NCBI GenBank assembly: GCA_015489565.1
Contig: WFZM01000006.1
Span: forward strand, 1 to 19,280
Origin: Patescibacteria group bacterium
GTDB taxonomy: Bacteria > Patescibacteriota > Minisyncoccia > Phycocordibacterales > UBA2100
DNA length: 19,280 nucleotides
Reading direction: 5' to 3'
The stretch's first letter is position 1, and every line of letters starts with the position of its first letter. Position numbers and translations under genes: made by a program. Shown one piece after another: positions 1 through 5,380 of the stretch. The notes below the pieces were generated by a model. The model had not been told where the DNA came from, ran no database searches, and was given only the letters and a program-made list of their open reading frames with translations.

Positions 1-46
1 CAATGAAAAAGCCACCTTGTCCGAAGACGCGGTGGCTTTTTCATTG
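1..46 (-). terminator. Bidirectional intrinsic terminator-like hairpin
   Basis: A 16-bp perfect stem (1-16 with 31-46) contains a GCCACC/GGTGGC core flanked by A5 on one side and T5 on the other, so either strand yields a GC-rich stem followed by a U run. The inner part adds GTC-CGAA-GAC. It is the last hairpin of the chain when read from truB and could end transcripts coming from truB. The palindrome begins at the first base of the window, so its outer extent is unknown. Confidence 0.6.
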
Positions 47-313
47 GTGACCCGACTCAGCAAGCTGAGTCTGAGCACCATGCAGTTTTCACCGAAGTGA
101 AAACTGCATGGTGCTCGCGAGCCGAGGCTCACTTGCACCATCGAGCCAACGCCGAAGCGTGGGCTCGATGGTGCCTGCAAGCAAGCTTGCTGGCACCGTT
201 GGAAAGTCGCCGAAGCAACTTTCCAACGCTGCGAACAAGCCAAAAAGGATTGTTTGCAGCGTTGAGCTCAGCCGAAGCTGAGCTCAACGCTATCTGCAAT
301 CCTTCGCTTGCAG
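1..313 (-). repeat. Chain of interlocking long hairpins with cUUCGg loops (minus sense)
   Basis: Seen directly: nine to ten consecutive inverted repeats fill this stretch with almost no unpaired bases. Odd set: 1-46, 73-116 (20-bp perfect stem), 135-174 (17 of 18 bp), 197-228 (13 of 14 bp) and 258-291 (15-bp perfect stem). Every one has apex CGAA closed by C-G, which on the minus strand is C(UUCG)G, the exceptionally stable RNA tetraloop. Even set: 46-79, 110-139, 170-197 and 224-264. These reuse the basal bases of the odd stems (GGTGC/GCACC or CAACG/CGTTG) plus the linkers, with different loops, so the two sets exclude each other. A weaker hairpin (CTGCAA/TTGCAG) lies at 294-313. The stretch starts about 65 bases past the truB stop on the same strand. 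It could be a structured RNA, a 3' UTR or a DNA-level palindromic element. No known family is recognised; the strand is inferred from the loops. Confidence 0.85.
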
Positions 314-378
314 TGCCTCTTAAGAACTGAGCATATATTATCAATTTCGTATTTTTTTACAATATTGACATATGGATA

Positions 379-1191
379 TTATATTGTGTAGTGTTTTTTG
401 TAAAAATGCCATTTTTTGCCAAACAAATTGATTTTATAAACTTTTCCAAAGCTCCTACGTTTAATAGATAAAGCTATACCCCTTGTACCCAGCCTTACAG
501 CCAATCTCTGAGCCAGGCTTCTTATGTAAAGAGACTTGGAGACTTTTGTACTCAAGCGCAATAAAATAAATTCTTGCCCTGATTCCAGCTCTTTAAAAAA
601 TCTGTTCCAAGATTTTTTGACCTCGGCTTTTCTAAAATCATTGTAAGATTCGGTAATTGAGGATCTACCAAGAAGCCTTAAATTCTTAAACACCCTCTCT
701 TGCAAATCGGCCGCTTTTATCTTTCTGGTGGATATTAACTTTAAATCATAAATCTCCGCTTGGTACTCGGGGCGCTCTTTTGGACAGCCTTCTTCTATAC
801 TCCACTTAAATAGCGACTTGCCTTTGTGTGTTTTGGAGCTAAAGCATGGATAACGCCACTTATGTACTCCTTGAAATTCCTGCAAAACACTGTCCAGGTT
901 TTGCAGTTCTATCTTCGTTTTGGGTCTGTAGCTGCTTACAATTCCCAGCTGGTCGGCACTGTCACTTTCAAGACCCAAGAGTAATTCAAATTCATATTCC
1001 TTGTCCATCACATTAAACTTGTCTTTCTTGAACCTTTCATTACCGGCAAGAATCAAGATTAACCCTTCGGCCATCGGGTCAAGTCTGCCTGCAAATGTGA
1101 GCTTTTCTTTGTCCAAGCCCTCCTTGGCTCTTAAACGCTCTAGTGCCTGCAGTGAGGTTTCCCCTATTTTTTTATAAACTTTGTAAATCAT
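379..1191 (-). CDS. truB: tRNA pseudouridine synthase B (TruB)
   Basis: TruB isomerises U55 to pseudouridine in the T-loop of tRNAs. The 270-aa product shows the catalytic motif GRLDPMAEGL with Asp38 as expected nucleophile (family form GTLDPLATG), then KEYEFELLLGLESDSAD (family K-Y-x-G-x-T-D-T-D region), a WSIEEG-x-ERPE stretch, and near the C-terminus YIRSLAQRLAVRLG followed by a basic RR-x-FG, all in TruB order. The N-terminus is divergent: the usual KP-G-TS is replaced by KKIGETS. There is no clear C-terminal PUA domain, as in short bacterial forms. The ATG at 1191 overlaps the TGA of the upstream RNHCP gene (ATGA), so the two are probably co-transcribed and translationally coupled. The hairpin chain at 1-313 follows downstream. 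Identification is confident from the motifs. Confidence 0.9.
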   Translation of the reverse strand: MIYKVYKKIGETSLQALERLRAKEGLDKEKLTFAGRLDPMAEGLILILAGNERFKKDKFNVMDKEYEFELLLGLESDSADQLGIVSSYRPKTKIELQNLDSVLQEFQGVHKWRYPCFSSKTHKGKSLFKWSIEEGCPKERPEYQAEIYDLKLISTRKIKAADLQERVFKNLRLLGRSSITESYNDFRKAEVKKSWNRFFKELESGQEFILLRLSTKVSKSLYIRSLAQRLAVRLGTRGIALSIKRRSFGKVYKINLFGKKWHFYKKHYTI

Positions 1192-1529
1192 TGAAGCAAA
1201 TCATCAAACTTTTTCTCAGCCGCTTTTCTAGATATTTCAAGCGCCTTTTGCATATTATCTTCCCCGCTCATTCCAACTCTACTTATCTCGCCACATTTAA
1301 TACATTTGTGCACTATTACAAAAGTTCCGCCTTTTTTTGTTTCCACATCTATGGGCTCCATCAAGCCGGCGCAGTCTTCCAGTCTATCACCCGGAAAGAT
1401 ATCCACATGCTTACTCCAAAGACAATTTGGACAGTGGTTGGTATATCCGGAGCCTTTTACTTTTTCCCCGCAATTCTCACAAACAAAGTCTTCTTTTCTT
1501 TTTTGAAATTTTTTAACTTTTACTTGCAT
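1188..1529 (-). CDS. RNHCP-domain zinc-binding protein
   Basis: A 113-aa protein belonging to the RNHCP family, named after a conserved motif; the molecular function is unknown. Visible features are CENC at 17-20, the signature YTNHCPNCLWSKHVD at 29-43 with CPNC, PGDR at 46-49, C53, and CIKC at 76-79. These form three CxxC pairs that suggest one or two zinc sites. A lysine-rich helical tail follows (about 92-113). I start at the ATG at 1529 (MQVKVKKFQK). The frame stays open to about 1631, but that extension (rich in Tyr, Asn, Phe) matches no family sequence and would run across the 1573-1602 inverted repeat and into the palindrome. The stop overlaps the truB start by 4 bp, which suggests a link to RNA or translation, but this is only context. 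Confidence 0.85.
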   Translation of the reverse strand: MQVKVKKFQKRKEDFVCENCGEKVKGSGYTNHCPNCLWSKHVDIFPGDRLEDCAGLMEPIDVETKKGGTFVIVHKCIKCGEISRVGMSGEDNMQKALEISRKAAEKKFDDLLQ

Positions 1530-1572
1530 CACAAAGAATATCTTAGCATAATTTTCAAAACAAAAAACATTT

Positions 1573-1602
1573 ACGTTATAATGTCGATTGACATTATAAC
1601 GT
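1573..1602. promoter_or_regulatory. 13-bp inverted repeat containing TATAAT on both strands
   Basis: A perfect inverted repeat, ACGTTATAATGTC (1573-1585), spacer GATT, then the reverse complement (1590-1602). It holds a consensus TATAAT on each strand (plus 1577-1582; minus 1598-1593) and sits 44 bp before the RNHCP start. No convincing -35 was found at 16-18 bp on either strand. It could be an operator overlapping the promoter of the RNHCP-truB pair. Confidence 0.45.
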
Positions 1603-1623
1603 TGCAGGTAGCAAGGCTGGTGT

Positions 1624-1674
1624 TTAAGCAAAGCAGCCCGGCAGGCCTAAGGCCTGCCGGGCTGCTTTGCTTAA
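1624..1674. repeat. 24-bp perfect GC-rich palindrome (3-nt centre)
   Basis: The left arm 1624-1647 and right arm 1651-1674 are perfect reverse complements, separated by TAA. The core (GCAGCCCGGCAGGCC) is far more GC-rich than the flanks. It lies 25 bp downstream of the alkD-type stop (minus) and upstream of the RNHCP promoter region. It may act as a terminator for the minus strand, though the U tract is poor (GCTTTGCTTAA). It resembles the palindromes at 14880-14906, 18123-18151 and 8315-8355 in having a 3-nt centre. Confidence 0.8.
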
Positions 1675-1699
1675 TTTGCCTTAGAGCTAAGTAAATATA

Positions 1700-2428
1700 C
1701 TAAATTAAACCCTTCAGATATTGCAAGCGTCTTTCTTCGGATAAACGCTCAATTGCGTAGCGGAGCATTGTGCGAGGCATCTTTTTATAGTGCTTTTTAA
1801 GAAAGTTCTCAAGCACACTTTGCTCGCGCTTGCCCACTTCTCGCAGCATCCAACCAACAGCTTTTTGTATCAAGTCATGCCCGTCTTGAAGTAAAAGCTC
1901 AGCCAATATAAGGGTCTCTTTAAATCTGCCACGTTTTATAAAATAATGTGTAGCAACTATAGCAATTCGCCGTTCCCAAAGGTAATCAGATTTTGCAAGC
2001 TTAAGCAAGACCATCTTTCTTTCACTAAAATTTTGCTCAAAAAGCCAAGTACCCACAATATGTGGAGCCGTCACATCAACCAAATCCCAGTTGTTTATAT
2101 ACTTTGTATTTTTTAAATAGAGCGTGTAGATTTTCGCTCTTTCTTTTTCGTCAACTTTTTGGAATTTATAAACAAGTACCAAAAGAGCGAGCATCCGCTC
2201 TTCATGAATTTTAGAGTGTAAAAACTCCTTCACCTCAGCTAATTCCAAATCATCTCTAAACCTCCGAGCCAATTTACGCAACACAGGTACCTTCACCCCA
2301 ATAAAAACATCGCCTTCTCCATACTCACCCTTTCCTGTCTTAAAAAAGCCTTGGGATACCTGCGCGTGTTTTTTATCTGCGAATTTACTGAGTTCTTTTT
2401 TGATTGCTTCTGTTTTAGCTCTGCTCAT
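1700..2428 (-). CDS. DNA alkylation repair protein, AlkD-type DNA glycosylase
   Basis: AlkD enzymes are HEAT-like-repeat glycosylases that excise cationic alkylated bases such as 3- and 7-methylpurines. The 242-aa product has the family hallmarks FFKTGKGEYGEGD (28-40), GVKVPVLRKLAR (44-55) and NNWDLVD (112-118), followed by WERRIAIVAT (151-160) and VGWMLREVGKR (191-201). W114, D118 and R153 keep the spacing of W109, D113 and R148 in Bacillus cereus AlkD (4 and 35 residues), so the active site looks intact. W193 probably corresponds to W187. Its start overlaps the stop of the upstream zinc-ribbon gene by ATGA, so the pair is an operon. A long palindrome at 1624-1674 follows the stop. Confidence 0.9.
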   Translation of the reverse strand: MSRAKTEAIKKELSKFADKKHAQVSQGFFKTGKGEYGEGDVFIGVKVPVLRKLARRFRDDLELAEVKEFLHSKIHEERMLALLVLVYKFQKVDEKERAKIYTLYLKNTKYINNWDLVDVTAPHIVGTWLFEQNFSERKMVLLKLAKSDYLWERRIAIVATHYFIKRGRFKETLILAELLLQDGHDLIQKAVGWMLREVGKREQSVLENFLKKHYKKMPRTMLRYAIERLSEERRLQYLKGLI

Positions 2429-2688
2429 GCCCTGCCTTTTATTTTACCTATTGCGCCTTGATTGAGTTTAAATACCCACTTACCGGAAACGTTTTGCACG
2501 GTAGCCAAGCGTTCGCCACAATTTGGACAATATATACTTTCCCCTTTGGCTAATTTTTGCTCAAACAAAGTGCTATAATCTTTAGAAATACGCGAGCGAT
2601 GCACTTTTATCCACCTTCCCGGTCCGCGCTTCCTATAGTCAAGCAACTTCAACCCACATTTACAATACAAAGTCTTAGTTCGCCACAT
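2425..2688 (-). CDS. Small zinc-ribbon protein, function unknown
   Basis: An 87-aa basic protein with a CxC pair (C9, C11: YCKCGLKLL) and a CxxC pair (C54, C57: YCPNCGERL), enough for one zinc ribbon. Between them is a basic stretch (YRKRGPGRWIKVHRSR, 18-33) that could contact nucleic acid. The C-terminus ends GKIKGRA. I do not recognise a named family. It overlaps the AlkD-type gene by ATGA and is co-transcribed with it, so a role beside DNA repair is possible but unproven. The start is set by the ATG at 2688, which lies 6 nt after a TAAAAT box and has no Shine-Dalgarno sequence. Confidence 0.75.
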   Translation of the reverse strand: MWRTKTLYCKCGLKLLDYRKRGPGRWIKVHRSRISKDYSTLFEQKLAKGESIYCPNCGERLATVQNVSGKWVFKLNQGAIGKIKGRA

Positions 2689-2694
2689 AACTAT

Positions 2695-2722
2695 ATTTTA
2701 CATAAAAACCAAACATAGACAA
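2695..2722 (-). promoter_or_regulatory. Promoter for zinc-ribbon/alkD pair, leaderless type
   Basis: Minus strand: TTGTCT (2722-2717), 16-bp spacer, TAAAAT (2700-2695) preceded directly by TG. The start codon follows 6 nt later, so transcription would begin at or next to the ATG. The -35 overlaps the last base pair of the atp terminator stem. Confidence 0.5.
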
Positions 2723-2745
2723 AGACCGAGGAGACACTCGGTCTT
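2722..2745. terminator. Terminator hairpin after the atp operon
   Basis: A 9-bp perfect stem AAGACCGAG/CTCGGTCTT with a 6-nt loop lies 35 bp past the atpC stop. On the minus strand it is followed by a T-rich but interrupted tail (TGTCTATGTTTGG); on the plus strand by ATTTTACT. It is the only strong hairpin between atpC and the next gene. Confidence 0.65.
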
Positions 2746-2779
2746 ATTTTACTCAATTTGGCTCTATTCATCCTGTACT

Positions 2780-3025
2780 CTAGCTAACTAAAATATACGC
2801 CTGGTTTTCAGACATCTCAAGAATACCTTTCTTGAGATCAAAATCTTGCTTATTACCTTGCGCATCTTTGAAAACTATTTTTCCGGACTTTAATTTGGCA
2901 ATTATAGGCTCGTGTTTTGCAAGCAGTGTCATTTCTCCACCCTCAGATGGCACTGTTAAAGATACAATATCTCCACTAAAGAGCTCCTTGTCCAACCTGG
3001 CTATTGTAAGTTTAAATGTATTCAT
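2780..3025 (-). CDS. atpC: F1Fo ATP synthase subunit epsilon, short form
   Basis: Epsilon belongs to the central stalk with gamma. The 81 residues cover only the N-terminal beta-sandwich: FKLTIARLDKELFSGDIVSL (family start with the F/Y-x-G-x-V strand), VPSEGGEMTLLAKHEP (family VPGxxGEFGVLPGHxP), then KSGKIVFKD and GILEMSENQAYILV. The usual protein is about 130 aa; the C-terminal two-helix domain that can inhibit ATP hydrolysis is absent, and a stop follows ILVS directly. It is the last gene of the operon, 18 bp after atpD. No frameshift is evident, so this looks like a natural compact form, as seen in several reduced lineages. Confidence 0.9.
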   Translation of the reverse strand: MNTFKLTIARLDKELFSGDIVSLTVPSEGGEMTLLAKHEPIIAKLKSGKIVFKDAQGNKQDFDLKKGILEMSENQAYILVS

Positions 3026-3043
3026 TTTGGATATAAAGTTAAA

Positions 3044-4423
3044 TTAAGCCTTCAAAACCTCGCTAATACCCCCTTTCATATAGAAGTCTTGTTCGTCTTT
3101 GTCGTCAAGCTTTCCTTCCAAAATTTCATTAAAGCCTTCCACTGTCTCTTGAAGCGTTACGTATTTGCCCGGCTTTCCCGTAAAGACCTCTCCCACAAAG
3201 AACGGCTGTGACAAGAAGCGCTGTATCTTGCGGGCGCGATAGACGAGCTTTTTATCTTCCTCTGAAAGCTCTTCAATACCCAAAATGGCAATAATGTCTT
3301 GTAAATCTTTATATCTTTGAAGAACACGCTTTGTCTCGTTGGCAACCTTATAGTGCTCATCTCCGACTATCTCCGGGTCAAGGGCGGTAGACCCTGACTC
3401 AAGCGGGTCAATTGCAGGATAAATTGCAAGCTGTGCAAGTGCACGAGAGAGCACTACCTGAGAGTCAAGGTGAGCGAAAGTAGTAGCAGGAGCCGGGTCT
3501 GTAAGGTCGTCAGCCGGCACGTAAACAGCCTGCACGGATGTAATGGAGCCGTGCTTGGTAGATGTAATACGCTCTTGAAGCTTACCCATCTCTTCTGCAA
3601 GCGTAGGCTGGTATCCAACGGCGGATGAAATGCGCCCCAGAAGTGAAGACACCTCAGAGCCCGCCTGCACAAAGCGGAAAACATTGTCCATGAAAAATAG
3701 CACATCTTTACCACCTTCTTCATCACGAAATGCCTCTGCCATGGTAAGACCTGTAAGCGCCACGCGAGCACGCGCTCCCGGCACCTCATTCATCTGTCCG
3801 AAAACCAAGGCTGTTTTATTAAGCACTCCCGATTCTTCCATCTCGTAGTAAAGGTCATTACCCTCACGCACACGCTCTCCAACACCGGCAAAAACAGAGT
3901 AGCCACCGTGCTCTGACGCCACGTTGCGGATAAGCTCTTGGATAAGCACGGTCTTACCTACGCCGGCACCACCGAATAGCCCCACCTTACCTCCTTTTAT
4001 AAACGGAGTCATAAGGTCAATAGCTTTAATACCGGTCTCAAAGACTTCCGCCTTTGTGGACTGCTCTTTAAACTCCGGAGCATCGCGGTGGATAGGAAGC
4101 CTATCTGCGCTATCGCTTATCGGCTTTTCATCTATCGGCTCGCCCAGAACATTAAACATTCTGCCGAGCGCATCCTTACCTACCACCGCTTGGATAGGCG
4201 CTCCGGTATCCACAACCTCCATACCACGGACAAGCCCCTGCGTGTCTTGCATTGCAATACAACGCGCAGTATCAAGCCCGATATGCTGAGCCACCTCAAG
4301 TACCACCTTGCCATTTTCTCCTTGCACCTCAAGCGCGTTTAATATGGCAGGGACTGAATCGGTACCAAACTTAACATCTACAACCGTTCCTATAACTTGT
4401 GCTATTTTTCCTACGTTTTTCAT
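3044..4423 (-). CDS. atpD: F1Fo ATP synthase subunit beta
   Basis: The catalytic F1 subunit (459 aa), which makes ATP from ADP and phosphate at the alpha/beta interface. Visible: the N-terminal barrel GKIAQVIGTVVDVKF, Walker A GGAGVGKT (151-158), GERVREGND (182-190) with the catalytic Glu183 (family GERTREG; here T is V), Walker B VLFFMDN (241-247), FVQAGSEVSSLLGR, SAVGYQPTLAEEMG, DPAPATTFAHLDS and near the C-terminus the EELSEEDK form of the DELSEED gamma-contact loop. All catalytic features are present at normal length. I use the ATG at 4423; an upstream in-frame TTG at 4429 adds only two residues. Spacing to atpG is 28 bp and to atpC 18 bp. Confidence 0.98.
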   Translation of the reverse strand: MKNVGKIAQVIGTVVDVKFGTDSVPAILNALEVQGENGKVVLEVAQHIGLDTARCIAMQDTQGLVRGMEVVDTGAPIQAVVGKDALGRMFNVLGEPIDEKPISDSADRLPIHRDAPEFKEQSTKAEVFETGIKAIDLMTPFIKGGKVGLFGGAGVGKTVLIQELIRNVASEHGGYSVFAGVGERVREGNDLYYEMEESGVLNKTALVFGQMNEVPGARARVALTGLTMAEAFRDEEGGKDVLFFMDNVFRFVQAGSEVSSLLGRISSAVGYQPTLAEEMGKLQERITSTKHGSITSVQAVYVPADDLTDPAPATTFAHLDSQVVLSRALAQLAIYPAIDPLESGSTALDPEIVGDEHYKVANETKRVLQRYKDLQDIIAILGIEELSEEDKKLVYRARKIQRFLSQPFFVGEVFTGKPGKYVTLQETVEGFNEILEGKLDDKDEQDFYMKGGISEVLKA

Positions 4424-4451
4424 ATACAATTAAACTAATAAACCTATAAAA

Positions 4452-5372
4452 TTATTCTTTCATCGCTTCTACACCACTTGTGATTTCGCTAACCTCTCTG
4501 GTAATGGCTGCCTGACGAGCCTTGTTAAATTTCAACAAAAGCTCATGAGACATCTCGCCAGCCTTGTCTGTCGCCGCCTTCATGGCAACCATGCGCGCGG
4601 AGTGCTCTGATGCCTTGGATTCCAAAAGGGTGTGATGAACAAAAATATTCAAAAGCTCAAATATCAAATCGTTCAAGATACTCTCGCTATCCGCTTCTAT
4701 AAGATAAGAACGACGTTTTATATCTTCTTGCTTAACCGCCTCGTCTGAAAACTTACCCTTCGTTGGTGCTATTTCAAATGCCAGGTTTTCAAGTTCGGCC
4801 TTTTCCAACGGCAGTATTTGTCTTAGAACCGGATTCTGTTCAAAGGTGGATACAAAATTCATATAAGCTACCGTCCAAGTAGAGGTCTCGGCATTTGTTT
4901 GAACCTTACTTATGATTTCACTTATTTTTTCAGTATCGCTTAAATCTACCGCGTCTTTGTTGTTATCCATCTCAAGCAAAATATCCACAGACCGCGCTTT
5001 TAAAAATTCCCTGGCACGCCTTCCTATAGCTACGGCTACAATCTTGTCATTTGCATGCTCATCAAGAAACGCTTGTGCCTTTTTAAGCACCGCCGAATTT
5101 AAAGATCCTGCCAGACCTTTGTCAGATGTGACAAGTAATAGCCCACGCGCGCCATCGTTTTTACTTGCCACCAACGGGTGCTTAACACTATCCCAATCAC
5201 TAGCTATGGCATTAAGAATTCTAAGAGCTACCAGAGCAAAAGACCTCCCAGAAAGAGCCAGCTCCTGACTCTTTCGCATCTTAACTGCAGAAACAGCCTC
5301 CATGGCCCGCGTTACTTTGCGAGTTTTGTCGACTGACTGCCTTTTTAATTTTAATTGCTTTAAGTTTGCCAT
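4452..5372 (-). CDS. atpG: F1Fo ATP synthase subunit gamma
   Basis: The central rotor shaft of F1 (306 aa). The N-terminal helix reads LKLKRQSVDKTRKVTRAMEA followed by VSAVKMRKSQE (family I-x-S-x-x-N-x-x-K-I-T-x-A-M-x-M-V-A-x-x-K). The C-terminal helix has ARMVAMKAATDKAGEMSHEL and NKARQAAITREVSEI (family RMxAMxxATxNA and Y-N-R-x-R-Q-A-x-I-T-x-E). The middle Rossmann-like domain includes LLVTSDKGLAGSLNS (family TSDRGLCGxxN). The residues that grip the catalytic hexamer are at both ends, as expected. It lies 8 bp after atpA; the length is slightly above the usual 285-295 aa. Confidence 0.96.
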   Translation of the reverse strand: MANLKQLKLKRQSVDKTRKVTRAMEAVSAVKMRKSQELALSGRSFALVALRILNAIASDWDSVKHPLVASKNDGARGLLLVTSDKGLAGSLNSAVLKKAQAFLDEHANDKIVAVAIGRRAREFLKARSVDILLEMDNNKDAVDLSDTEKISEIISKVQTNAETSTWTVAYMNFVSTFEQNPVLRQILPLEKAELENLAFEIAPTKGKFSDEAVKQEDIKRRSYLIEADSESILNDLIFELLNIFVHHTLLESKASEHSARMVAMKAATDKAGEMSHELLLKFNKARQAAITREVSEITSGVEAMKE

Positions 5373-5380
5373 ACACTTTC

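Noticed and set aside
1..313. CRISPR array
   Set aside because: There is no constant repeat with variable spacers. The stems differ from each other and only the loop and foot words recur; no cas genes nearby.
97..330. Open reading frame of 77 aa on the plus strand (and 71 aa on the minus strand) across the hairpin chain
   Set aside because: The sequence is fully explained by inverted repeats; the translation is low-information and mirrors on both strands.
1530..1631. N-terminal extension of the RNHCP protein to 147 aa
   Set aside because: The extra 34 residues contain the 1573-1602 inverted repeat and the edge of a palindrome, and do not resemble the family, whose homology begins after MQVKVKK.
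1143..1694. 183-aa plus-strand frame opposite truB and the RNHCP gene
   Set aside because: It overlaps two well-identified genes on the other strand and shows no family features; it also reads through the 1624-1674 palindrome.
3157..3789. Alternative frames of 67 and 111 aa inside atpD, and similar frames in atpA and atpG
   Set aside because: They lie in the shadow of confidently identified subunits and have no recognisable domains.
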